From an uncultured Lachnospiraceae bacterium (lineage in GTDB: Bacteria > Bacillota > Clostridia > Lachnospirales > Lachnospiraceae), in the NCBI GenBank assembly GCA_947567595.1, contig CANOMQ010000015.1:1-64000 (forward strand): a DNA stretch of 64,000 nt, in the 5' to 3' direction. Made by a program: the position numbers and the translations under genes. Under the pieces are notes generated by a model, which was not told where the DNA came from, made no database searches, and was given only the letters and a program-made list of their open reading frames with translations. Within the stretch, counting starts at the first letter, position 1. Each line of letters starts with the position of its first letter. Shown here one piece after another: positions 8,701 through 16,511 of this stretch.

Positions 8701-11700
8701 GCAGGATATGATTATGATTATGATAAAGATAAAACGGAAAATGAAACTACTATTAAGTATATTGGATTGAATGGGGAGCCAATGATCCGGCGAGATCTTG
8801 GGTATGCTCAGGTTCAATATCAATATGATGAGAATGGAAATGTGAAGGCGGGATTCTACTGTGATGTCAATGGAGAACTGATAATATGTAAAGAGGGAGG
8901 ATATGCTTATTTTACAAATGACTATGATACCGAGGGAAATTGGAAAGAAACGTGCTATTATGCGGTAACAGGCATGCCGGTTTTGCGGCAGGATACGGGC
9001 TGCTTTAAGATAAGAGAAGAATACAGCAATGGAGAACTGATAAGACGAGAGTTCTTCGGAACTGATGAGATGCCCATCATTAGCACAAAATATGGTTGTG
9101 CGGCTATTGCGTATGAGTATAATTATGAAATCAAAAGTATAGAGGGGCAACCGGAATTATTGTTAAGGAAAACGACTACTTACATTGGACTCGATAAAGA
9201 ACCCATGGTGAGAAGGGACTTAGGATATGCGTGGGTGGAAGATTTCTATGATAGTGAGGATAACAATGTGTCTTCTGTTTACCATACTAAGGACAAGATC
9301 ACCGTTAGAAATGAGGGGGGGTATGCTTCTTTTGAGAGTCAATATGAAAATGGAAAACAGACAAAATGCAGCTATCTCGATCAGAAAGGCGATCCCGTTT
9401 TGAGGAATGATACAGGATATGCCATTATAAAAAAAGAATATGATGATTATGGAAGGCTTTCCAGTGAACGTTATTATGATCAAAACAATAATCCGATCAT
9501 CAGCACAAAGTATCATTGTGCCGGATATGTGTATGAATATGATGAAAAGGGAAATAAGACACATGTAGAATACCTTGGCAAAGATGGGAAGATAATGGTT
9601 CGAAGAGACTTGGGATATGCGCAGATGTCATTAAGATATGATGAGATTGGAAATAAGATATCAGAAGCATATTTTGATGTTAAGGGACGCCCGGTTGTAT
9701 GCACGGACGGCGGTTATGCTTCTTACATAGAGGAGTATGAGAGTGGGAATTGGCTCGGGACAAGGTATTTTGATAAAAAAGGGGGATTGACGTTAGAAAC
9801 AAATAAAGGATATGCTGTTATAAAAAATGAATATGATGCGTACGGGCAGCGTATCAGGCAGACTTATTATGATGCTTCTGATAAAATCAAACCAATCGTC
9901 AGCAAAAAGTATCACTGTGCCGGATTTCAACTTGAATATGACGAGAGGGGAAACAACACTTATATCGGCTATTTAGATTTTAACGGAAACTTAATGACCC
10001 GTAGAGACTTAGGATATGCCCAGTTATTTATTGTATATGATGATATTGGCAACCAGATACGGGAGGACTATTATGATACCGCAGGAAATCCCGCTGTAGA
10101 TAAGGAAGGCGGATATCATTATTATACGAATCATTATGATGACAGTGGGAGGTTGGAAGAGGTAAAATATTTTTTGAAAACAACAGACTATGAAAAAATA
10201 GACATGTCTTATAATAATACGAAGCGGTTCACAGAACATAGAAAGAGTAAAATAGAGAATGGCGAGCCGGTGCTGCGAAAGGATGAAGGCTATGCCAGTG
10301 TGAGATATGAATATGATGAATATGGGCAGAAACGGTATGTCTTCTATTCGGGGGTTAATGGGGGGGCGGTAATTGCCACAGAGTATTCATGTGCAGGTTT
10401 TCAATACAACTATAATGAGAGGGGAAATAAAACAGATATTTATTATTTGGGATTGCATGCAGAGCCGATTGTTCGAAAGGATTTACGTGTTGCACATATT
10501 GCAATGGATTATGATCTTTTTGGAAATTTAACAAAGGAATCTTATTTTGATACAGATAATGAACCAACTACATACAAGAACTATGGATACGCTTATTATG
10601 TTGAGCTGTTTGAAAATGGACATGTAAAAGAGACGCAATATTACAATGCACAGGATGACCTCGTATTACATGGGGATACCGGGTATGCGATTGTACAATA
10701 TGAATATGATGATTTTGGTCAGTGCATTTTTGAATCTTATTATGACACAGATGCACAACCTATTGTCAGTACAAAATACTGCTGCGCCGGATTTCAATAT
10801 GATTATGATGAGCGAGGGAATCAAACGGATTTCCGCTATCTAGGTACAGATGGATATCTTATGATTCGAAGTAGCGTAGGATATGCTTATTCTCATTTGG
10901 AGTATGACGATTATGGAAATGAGGTTAGGTCATCTTATTATGATGTAAATGGAAATCCTGCTATATGGAATAAAGGTGGCAGTGCTGTCATTGAATATGA
11001 ATATGAAAACGGAAATCGCGTAGAATTGCGATATTATGATGGTCAGGGTGAGCTCACATTGCGCAGTGATACTGGTTACGCAATAGTGCGAAGAGGGTAT
11101 GATGATTACGGACAACTCATTGGGGAATCTTATTATGATAATCAAGAGAAGCCCATTATAACAAGTTATTATCACTGTGCGGGGCGTCAGTTTTCCTATG
11201 ATGAGAGGGGAAATCAAACGGGAATTCGCTATATTGACATGGACGGAAACCCCATGATAAGAGATGATTTAGGCTATGCTCAGATAAAATGGAAGTATGA
11301 TGAAAATAATAATAAAAAGAAAGAGATTTATCTAGGATTGGACGGAAACCCTATGATAAGAGATGATAACGGCTGTGCAATTATTGCTTATACATATGAT
11401 GAATTTGGACAATGTATAGAAGTTGACTATCTAGGTCTGTATAGCCAACCTGTAATCAATTCTCAAAATTACTGTGCAGGTATTTCCTATGAATATGACG
11501 AGCGGGGGAATCAGACATATATCTGGTATTGGGGAGCGAATGATCAGGTAGAAGAACGAGAAGACATTGGAATTGCCATGGAGTATAGAAGCTATGATGA
11601 ATATGGGCATGTGATTGAAGAAAAATATTACATAGTTGACCCAATGGATGACAGTCAGATGCTATTGGGAATTCATAAGGAGCTGGGATATGCATGTGCA

Positions 11701-11787
11701 AAATACCAATATGAAGAGAATCGGTTAATTGAAAAGCAATATTTCGATACGGAATACACCTTGATTGATTCAATAGAGTATGAATAA
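5743..11787 (+). CDS. Giant membrane protein of nested tyrosine-rich YD-like repeats
   Basis: A 2014-residue protein. Three hydrophobic segments lie near residues 49-72, 83-105 and 132-150; almost all of the rest is predicted to lie on one side of the membrane, probably outside. Residues about 541-604 are eight tandem copies of QTAETEQ-type octapeptides. The remainder is built of units of about 32-35 residues resembling GYA-x3-EYDE-x-GN-x6-YYD-x2-GNP. From about 8590 these units fall into a repeating order of four types, the second marked by CAG, the third by a preceding RRDLGYAQ, the fourth by GGYA. The units recall YD/RHS repeats, but no RHS core or C-terminal toxin is present. ATG 5743 follows AGAGGAA; a TTG 18 bases earlier is less likely. 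The function is unknown; its place among glycosyltransferases suggests a surface or polysaccharide role. Confidence 0.75.
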   Translation: MNGIIKKMYNKFKDKVQTFLDKVKESPQMNRMIANVTHAIEANHEKSSWINIATLITNILGFAVYCAISPVLAEYRREKGIRTFSVIAIIIMVVIIIWELICLVGCDRLKRLGGLLIKLKQTVINVANKYTWKVKLVLCLFAVFAGYLYFHPNVTYCTSIVEIYGIPTKSGEELKTPKERENCSVYWEIKDYPHCNYMVLTYVEPYKQLELMRQNSTAYSMNFFQPAARIKIRYKRDKNKYLSLNQSSYEVARKNDFREPTKISYYSSNNKLILKLVKNKYGKYEMMRYSSTDMPQLLNSTLLYTQDQQVVENSMTSQQIEVTYNADGLPLTRKLSPSIYNSNGINGEQYVYDENQRLKTLYYLDINGEFVCNKQGIMMVDFEYEDNGCLHSIRYYSGEDRKQKTEGYQGVFCERFSYDSHGNLKERSQRDRNENLHCDKNGICTYRYKYDGDSALIEESFFGFDGEAVQDNHFHSKYVRFKKLRNLKEHGIDVLLDEEGIAIEMVDNPMPKLPQYILDSDDSLKQDRLKGQTTPLKLGQDQTAETEQDQTAETEQDQTAETEQGQTAQTEQGQTAETEQGQTAETEQGQTAETEQGQTAQTVQENEQERLRGTSTLPYEPQDNYREGSDPQYNAEISLDESAHIIRKYVRIRYTMKRNGCIRSVGYYNKDIKPVECKEGYAIKQYAYDREKRVTSEEFYDVGGKLCRMNGGFSIIRKSYESKHNDDIKMIEYLDAHNKPVLNKEVGYARVRYTRSHDDKNLIVHKRYFDENDDLVRLPGLGYEGVDEYYNERNFLTQEIFCVKDDNGEYIETCRKDYGVAEIMYEYEDSGNRICELYKDENACLVNRLDTGYAAVYWEFEGGQVMGCHYERQQNQMLKAAIDKTTGISRIRYTYESGKKVKEEYYDTEGQPSFRTDIGCAAEGFEYNDRGEISMKSYYGLAGESILRKDAGYARATYQYDGNGRLLYVRFYDLNGQPVISAIDHCAGYDYDYDKDKTENETTIKYIGLNGEPMIRRDLGYAQVQYQYDENGNVKAGFYCDVNGELIICKEGGYAYFTNDYDTEGNWKETCYYAVTGMPVLRQDTGCFKIREEYSNGELIRREFFGTDEMPIISTKYGCAAIAYEYNYEIKSIEGQPELLLRKTTTYIGLDKEPMVRRDLGYAWVEDFYDSEDNNVSSVYHTKDKITVRNEGGYASFESQYENGKQTKCSYLDQKGDPVLRNDTGYAIIKKEYDDYGRLSSERYYDQNNNPIISTKYHCAGYVYEYDEKGNKTHVEYLGKDGKIMVRRDLGYAQMSLRYDEIGNKISEAYFDVKGRPVVCTDGGYASYIEEYESGNWLGTRYFDKKGGLTLETNKGYAVIKNEYDAYGQRIRQTYYDASDKIKPIVSKKYHCAGFQLEYDERGNNTYIGYLDFNGNLMTRRDLGYAQLFIVYDDIGNQIREDYYDTAGNPAVDKEGGYHYYTNHYDDSGRLEEVKYFLKTTDYEKIDMSYNNTKRFTEHRKSKIENGEPVLRKDEGYASVRYEYDEYGQKRYVFYSGVNGGAVIATEYSCAGFQYNYNERGNKTDIYYLGLHAEPIVRKDLRVAHIAMDYDLFGNLTKESYFDTDNEPTTYKNYGYAYYVELFENGHVKETQYYNAQDDLVLHGDTGYAIVQYEYDDFGQCIFESYYDTDAQPIVSTKYCCAGFQYDYDERGNQTDFRYLGTDGYLMIRSSVGYAYSHLEYDDYGNEVRSSYYDVNGNPAIWNKGGSAVIEYEYENGNRVELRYYDGQGELTLRSDTGYAIVRRGYDDYGQLIGESYYDNQEKPIITSYYHCAGRQFSYDERGNQTGIRYIDMDGNPMIRDDLGYAQIKWKYDENNNKKKEIYLGLDGNPMIRDDNGCAIIAYTYDEFGQCIEVDYLGLYSQPVINSQNYCAGISYEYDERGNQTYIWYWGANDQVEEREDIGIAMEYRSYDEYGHVIEEKYYIVDPMDDSQMLLGIHKELGYACAKYQYEENRLIEKQYFDTEYTLIDSIEYE
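7363..7554 (+). repeat. Eight tandem 24-bp repeats inside the giant gene
   Basis: Eight contiguous 24-bp copies encode DQTAETEQ, GQTAETEQ or GQTAQTEQ. The copies differ by only a few bases, so the number is likely to vary between strains by slippage without breaking the frame. There are no spacers, so it is not a CRISPR array. Confidence 0.9.
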
Positions 11788-12060
11788 GGAATAGGGCAGA
11801 ACAGCCGCTTATAGGGCGGATATTAAATGACAGAATAGAAAACGAAAAGGATTAATAGGTATAGTAATATAGAACAATAGGTTTACTGACGATATTTTCA
11901 ATAAAATGTAGAATAAGTGTAGATAATTTACTGATAGGAATAAATAGTATTGTTTTTTGAGCCATGCGATACCTTTTGTAACAACAAAATTAACCTGTCT
12001 GAAAATATCCGGCAATTAAAATGACAGCTATTATTTTATTTTGAAGGAAGGGTTTCAACT

Positions 12061-12354
12061 ATGGGCGAGGAAATTTATGGGGTGGCAACTATTTTTAATT
12101 TCAGTGTGAAAGACCAGTTTATTATTTGGGGAAAGTACACCATTGCCGTAGGTAAAAAAGGCTTTTCCGCCAAAACCCTATATAAAATTTCCGAAGCACT
12201 CTCCGTAAGCAGTGATTACATCATGCTTGGAGAGGAACTTGATGAACACAGCAAAGAAAAGATCACTTGTATATTGGAAAAAATGAAGCCCGAACAAAGC
12301 AGCAAAATTCAGGATATATTGAAATTATTATGCGAAATGTGTGAGGTACGGTAA
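12061..12354 (+). pseudogene. XRE-type regulator remnant with damaged DNA-binding half
   Basis: Residues about 33-58 (KKGFSAKTLYKISEALSVSSDYIMLGE) match the final helices of a Cro/C1 helix-turn-helix domain, followed by a helical tail. The preceding 33 residues do not look like the expected first helices, including the recognition helix, so the domain is probably cut and rejoined to foreign sequence. GGAAGGG lies about eight bases before the ATG. The 3' end faces the manA end head to head. It could be an intact but unusual protein; I think a remnant is more likely. Confidence 0.5.
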
Positions 12355-12379
12355 AAAATGCTGACAGGCAATCCGCCCA

Positions 12380-13387
12380 TCAGCACCGCACCTTCAAAAA
12401 CTGCGCTCTCCCATGCAGCCGGAGCACCTGCGACTCTGCGGGCACAAAGATACAGTCCCCACGGAAAAAATGCAGCGCTTCGCCATTTTCTTCCAGCACA
12501 ACACCACATCCGTTTGTACACAAAAGTACCTGAAACGACGTACTGTCCGTTTGAAACGGCACCAAATCGCGGCAGCGTTCCGTATTAATCAGCATACGCT
12601 CAACCTGAAAATATTTGCAACGGTAGATAAATTCCGTCGCGCTTCCCAGAACGTATCTCAAAACGCGGATTTGCTGCTTTGGCGCCGCGCTTCCTTTGGT
12701 ATTGACGACCTCCAATGCTTTGTCAATGTGCAGCTCGCGCAGATTTCCGTGTTTGTCCGTACGGTTGTAATCATACATACGATAGGTGAGGTTGGAGCTT
12801 TCTTGAATTTCCGCAACCAAGGCGCCTGCGCCAATCGCGTGTACCGTTCCCGGCTCGATAAAAAATACATCATCTTTGTGAATGGGAACCTTTTGTAGAT
12901 ACTTTTCGATAACACCTGTTTTCAAACTCCTTCGCAAGGTTTCCATATTCATGTCGCGGGTAAAACCGTATATCAGTTGCGCATCTTTCGTGGCGTCGAG
13001 CACATACCATAGTTCTGTCTTACCCTTCTGGCCGTTTTCCTTTTCAAATGCGTAAGTATCATCAGGGTGCACCTGAACGGATAAATCCTTTTTGGCGTCA
13101 ATAAATTTAATCAAGATAGGCAGTTCGCCGTTCGCTTCGGGGTGTGTCCCCAAAAATTCGGGGTGTTCCTTTAGCACCTCGGATAAGAGCCTGCCGCAAA
13201 ACTCCCCGCTTGCAACAGAGCTTGTCCCGTCAGGGTGGGTGGAGCATTCCCATGTTTCTGCCAAGGGCTCTAAATCAATTCCCTTGGAAAAATCGTCATT
13301 TAATCGGCTGCCGCCCCAAAGATAGTCTTTTCCGACGGGCTTTAACAAAAATGGTTTAGCCTTCGAGCTCATATTTATGTTTGTCAT
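12380..13387 (-). CDS. manA: Mannose-6-phosphate isomerase, class I
   Basis: A zinc cupin enzyme interconverting fructose-6-phosphate and mannose-6-phosphate, the entry to GDP-mannose. Recognisable features are KPVGKDYLWGGSRL at the start, the metal-site sequence VQVHPDD, GKTELWYVL with its glutamate ligand, EPGTVHAIGAG with its histidine ligand, and YRMYDYNR. About 335 residues, the usual short bacterial form. I chose ATG 13387 (MTNINMSSK) because AAGGAG lies ten bases upstream; a start 21 bases earlier is in frame but lacks it. Its start overlaps the last 32 bases of manC on the same strand, so the two are co-translated. It converges on the XRE remnant. Confidence 0.93.
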   Translation of the reverse strand: MTNINMSSKAKPFLLKPVGKDYLWGGSRLNDDFSKGIDLEPLAETWECSTHPDGTSSVASGEFCGRLLSEVLKEHPEFLGTHPEANGELPILIKFIDAKKDLSVQVHPDDTYAFEKENGQKGKTELWYVLDATKDAQLIYGFTRDMNMETLRRSLKTGVIEKYLQKVPIHKDDVFFIEPGTVHAIGAGALVAEIQESSNLTYRMYDYNRTDKHGNLRELHIDKALEVVNTKGSAAPKQQIRVLRYVLGSATEFIYRCKYFQVERMLINTERCRDLVPFQTDSTSFQVLLCTNGCGVVLEENGEALHFFRGDCIFVPAESQVLRLHGRAQFLKVRC

Positions 13388-14672
13388 GAACACTAATCTC
13401 CTTGCCAAGCTGGACTTCGATTACTTGAAGTTCTGTGTCTGCGATGATGGTGTGACGGCAGCCTGCCGCCATTGTTACGACGTCCCCGGGCTTGACGTTT
13501 TGCTCCATTCCGTCCACAATCGTGCGCCCTTCGCCGGAAATCACCGTCCACACCTCGTCGCGGAAATCATGGCTGTGGTAATTCATTCGGTGTCCCGGGT
13601 GAAGCGTTACCTTAATCGTCACGCTGTCGTCTTCCATGTCCAGCACGCGGAAGCTTCCCCAAGACTTTTCCGCAAACATGACTTTTTGCTCCAGTGTATT
13701 GACCAAGGGCTTGATATAGCTTGACTGCTCCTTGTCGGAAACAAGAATGCCCTCCGGGCTTGCGGAAACGACGACATCTTTTAAGCCCATACAGATGATG
13801 GGAACGTTCAGCTCATTTACAACATGTACATTGTCGCAGGTTTCGTTAAACAGTGCCTCGCCGACGCTGTTGCTGTCCATTGCCTCTGTCAGCGTGTTCC
13901 AAGTGCCGAGGTCTTTCCAAGTGCCGGAAAAACGCATTACTTCTATTTGATTTTCATGCTCCACTATGGCATAGTCAAAGCTGATTTTTGTCAGCGTGTC
14001 ATATTTTGTGAAAAGGTCGTTGTAATCCGTGAAATCTATCAGTTCGTGTGCACGTTTTAGGACATAGCCTAAGCGGAACGCGAACACGCCGCCGTTCCAC
14101 AATGCGCCGTCTGCAATGTATTTTGCGGCAAGCTCCTGCGTCGGTTTTTCCTTAAACATGGAAACGTTGCTGACGGGTGTATTGTGCTCTGGGATAATAT
14201 ATCCGTATTTTTCGCTGGGGTATGTCGGTTCAATTCCCATCAGTACGAGATTTGCTTCGCTGACCTCTGCGCGGGCGCCAAGCTCTTTCAGCGTCTCAAA
14301 GTAGTCGTTTTCCACATAGGGGTCTACGGGGCATACGACAACGGACTCGTTTTCACCGACGCCCTGAACGTCCTTTAGATATGCCGCGGCAAGCGCAATG
14401 GCGGGGAAGGTGTCCCGTCTGCATGGCTCGACGCTGATTCCCACATTTTCGCCTAACTGGTTATTGATAGAGGATACCTGCGATTTTGAGGTAGCAATAG
14501 TCACGGTTGCGTCCTTGTCCACGGCTTTAATCTGCCGATACACGCGCTGCACCATGGACTCTAATTCGCCGTCCTGTGTGTGGAATATTTTGATAAACTG
14601 TTTGGAGCGGATATCGTTGGACAAGGGCCATAGGCGCTGCCCGGAACCGCCGGATAATAAAATAATATTCAT
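13356..14672 (-). CDS. manC: Mannose-1-phosphate guanylyltransferase with C-terminal cupin
   Basis: It makes GDP-mannose from GTP and mannose-1-phosphate. The N-terminal nucleotidyltransferase domain has the signature GGSGQRLWPLS followed by RSKQF; CPVDPYVENDYF and GGVFAFRLG follow. The last ~110 residues form a cupin like the type II mannose-6-phosphate isomerase domain (LHPGHRMNYHSHDFRDEVW, GEGRTIVDG). ManA is encoded separately just downstream, so the cupin may be regulatory or redundant. CGGAGG precedes the ATG, and a good promoter lies upstream. The pair is transcribed opposite to the surrounding polysaccharide genes but supplies gmd and any mannosyltransferases. The phosphomannomutase needed between them is not in this window. 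Confidence 0.92.
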   Translation of the reverse strand: MNIILLSGGSGQRLWPLSNDIRSKQFIKIFHTQDGELESMVQRVYRQIKAVDKDATVTIATSKSQVSSINNQLGENVGISVEPCRRDTFPAIALAAAYLKDVQGVGENESVVVCPVDPYVENDYFETLKELGARAEVSEANLVLMGIEPTYPSEKYGYIIPEHNTPVSNVSMFKEKPTQELAAKYIADGALWNGGVFAFRLGYVLKRAHELIDFTDYNDLFTKYDTLTKISFDYAIVEHENQIEVMRFSGTWKDLGTWNTLTEAMDSNSVGEALFNETCDNVHVVNELNVPIICMGLKDVVVSASPEGILVSDKEQSSYIKPLVNTLEQKVMFAEKSWGSFRVLDMEDDSVTIKVTLHPGHRMNYHSHDFRDEVWTVISGEGRTIVDGMEQNVKPGDVVTMAAGCRHTIIADTELQVIEVQLGKEISVHDKHKYELEG

Positions 14673-14712
14673 AAAAAAGCCTCCGATTTGAAAAATATAA
14701 ATGTATGGGTAT

Positions 14713-14742
14713 ATTATAAGGTTATATTATAAATTTTATCAA
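14713..14742 (-). promoter_or_regulatory. Sigma-A-type promoter for manC-manA
   Basis: On the reverse strand TTGATA is followed after 18 bases by a perfect TATAAT, about 40 bases before the manC start, with no gene in between. Confidence 0.65.
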
Positions 14743-14753
14743 TAGGAAAATAT

Positions 14754-14797
14754 AAAAGTGCAAAGCTTTTTGATGACTCAATAGACTTTACACTTTT
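14754..14797 (-). terminator. Imperfect hairpin terminator after the coiled-coil gene
   Basis: AAAAGTG-CAAAG and CTTTA-CACTTTT pair with one mismatch, ending in T/A-rich sequence on the reverse strand. A related GTGTAAAGTCT hairpin occurs near 24.45 kb, after the Rpn-type gene region. Confidence 0.5.
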
Positions 14798-14821
14798 CAT
14801 GTGAAATTTGCTATGTAGCTG

Positions 14822-15145
14822 CTATGCCAATTTGTTCAGCTTTTCGCTATGTTCTGTGATCACTTTTTTCATAATTGAGATGTCCTGTTTCATTGCATTG
14901 TAATCTTCAACATTATCCTTGTATCTGTCAAATGTTGAAGTGTAGCAGGCTTCAATGGTGTTTAAGCGTGGGATAATTTCGTTTTCCTGATTTAGTTCGA
15001 TATTTTTAACTTTGGATTCAAGATTGCCCATCCTGGATTCAAGGCTGCCAACCCTTGTTTTAATTTCCGCAACATCTTTATTGATATGCTCCAATTTCGT
15101 GTCCATCATATTCGAAATTGCTAATAATAATTCATTATCGGTCAT
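14822..15145 (-). CDS. Small coiled-coil protein
   Basis: A 107-residue, highly charged helical protein. Residues about 15-55 are heptad-like with repeated RVGSLESRMGNLESKVKNIE, which predicts a parallel coiled coil; no membrane segment or signal peptide is visible. ATG 15145 is chosen because AAAGGGGTG lies seven bases upstream; the longer frame adds 16 residues without support. Proteins of this look are common single genes in Lachnospiraceae, often in mobile regions, with no assigned role. It is followed by its own hairpin and lies alone between manC and glf. Confidence 0.7.
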   Translation of the reverse strand: MTDNELLLAISNMMDTKLEHINKDVAEIKTRVGSLESRMGNLESKVKNIELNQENEIIPRLNTIEACYTSTFDRYKDNVEDYNAMKQDISIMKKVITEHSEKLNKLA

Positions 15146-15307
15146 ATGCCAACACCCCTTTTTCAGATTGTGTACCAAGTTGTAGTGTAACAATCATATC
15201 ACACTTTAAGCGCAAAGTCTATTCAAAAATTCCAGAGTTCCCGCAACGATTTTACGCAAACGCAGGGACTTGTGAACAAGACTGCGGAAATTCAAGTAAA
15301 TATATAA

Positions 15308-15336
15308 TTGTATTATTTTCTTTTTCTTGCTATACT
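15308..15336 (+). promoter_or_regulatory. Sigma-A-type promoter for glf and following genes
   Basis: TTGTAT, 17 bases, TATACT, about 45 bases before the glf start codon. The downstream genes to 20.85 kb are closely packed, so it may serve all of them. Confidence 0.6.
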
Positions 15337-15380
15337 AAAGAACAGCGGATAGAAAAAGCAGTAATGGTAAGGAGAGGCAC

Positions 15381-16475
15381 ATGTACGATTATTTAGTAGT
15401 AGGAGCCGGATTATTTGGCGCAGTGTTTGCACACGAGGCGCATAAAAAAGGAAAAAAGTGTTTGGTAATAGACAAGCGTCCTCACATAGGTGGCAACATT
15501 TATACAGAAAATATCGAAGGCATCGCTGTACACAGATATGGCGCCCATATTTTCCACACAAGCAATAAGGAGGTATGGGAATACGTGCAGCAGTTTGCGG
15601 AATTTAACCGTTACACAAACAGCCCTGTCGCAAATTTCCACGGAGAGATTTACAGTATGCCTTTTAACATGTACACCTTCAACAAAATGTGGGGCGTGGT
15701 AACGCCGGAAGAAGCAAAGCAAAAAATAGACGAACAGGTGAAGGCGTCCAAAATCGACAATCCCCAAAACCTTGAAGAGCAGGCGATTTCGCTTGTCGGA
15801 AAAGATATTTACGAAAAGCTTGTCAAGGGCTACACGGAGAAGCAGTGGGGCAGAAGGGCGACGGAGCTGCCTGCCTTTATCATAAAGCGTCTGCCGGTGC
15901 GATTCACCTATGATAATAATTATTTCAATGATACGTATCAGGGCATACCGATTGGCGGTTATACGGGAATGGTTGAAAAAATGCTTGAAGGAACTGATGT
16001 GCGGCTCGGCGTGGATTTTTTCAAAAACAGGGAAGCGTTACAGGCAGAAGCAGAAAAAACGGTATTTACGGGTATGATTGACGAATATTTCGACTACAGT
16101 CTCGGTGAGCTTGAATACAGGGGATTGAAATTTGAAACAGAGCTTTTGGATGAGAAAAATTATCAGGGAAATGCGGTCGTGAACTATACGGATTACGAGA
16201 CGCCCTACACACGCATCATAGAGCACAAGCACTTTGAGTTCGGCACACAGCCCAAAACCGTGATTACAAGGGAATATCCGCAGAAATGGGTGCGCGGTGA
16301 GGAGCCTTATTACCCGATGAATGATGATAAGAACAACAGCCTTTATGAGGACTATAAAGCGCTTGCTGATAAAGAAACAAGTGTTATTTTTGGCGGACGC
16401 CTTGGGCAGTATCAGTATTATGACATGGATGATGTGATTGAGGCAGCGCTTAGCTGTGCAAAAACCTACTTATAA
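15381..16475 (+). CDS. glf: UDP-galactopyranose mutase
   Basis: A flavoenzyme converting UDP-galactopyranose to UDP-galactofuranose, a sugar used in bacterial surface glycans. The FAD-binding glycine-rich loop VVGAGLFGAVFAHEA is at the N-terminus, then DKRPHIGGNIYTE and RYGAHIFHTSN. TEKQWGRRATELPAFIIKRLPVR and GGYTGMVEKML are family motifs, with FGGRLGQYQYYDMD at the C-terminal FAD site. The length of 364 residues is normal. AAGGAG lies seven bases before ATG. Its presence predicts galactofuranose in the polymer made by this locus; a galactofuranosyltransferase should be among the GT2 genes that follow. Confidence 0.96.
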   Translation: MYDYLVVGAGLFGAVFAHEAHKKGKKCLVIDKRPHIGGNIYTENIEGIAVHRYGAHIFHTSNKEVWEYVQQFAEFNRYTNSPVANFHGEIYSMPFNMYTFNKMWGVVTPEEAKQKIDEQVKASKIDNPQNLEEQAISLVGKDIYEKLVKGYTEKQWGRRATELPAFIIKRLPVRFTYDNNYFNDTYQGIPIGGYTGMVEKMLEGTDVRLGVDFFKNREALQAEAEKTVFTGMIDEYFDYSLGELEYRGLKFETELLDEKNYQGNAVVNYTDYETPYTRIIEHKHFEFGTQPKTVITREYPQKWVRGEEPYYPMNDDKNNSLYEDYKALADKETSVIFGGRLGQYQYYDMDDVIEAALSCAKTYL

Positions 16476-16511
16476 ATATAAATAGGTAATAAATATGTAA
16501 AAGAGAACAAC

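Noticed and set aside
5743-11787. RHS/YD polymorphic toxin
   Set aside because: Units resemble YD repeats, but the conserved RHS core before the toxin tip and any nuclease or deaminase-like C-terminus are absent, and no immunity gene follows.
12309-12588. Frames across the manA 3' end
   Set aside because: They run antisense to the conserved cupin C-terminus of mannose-6-phosphate isomerase.
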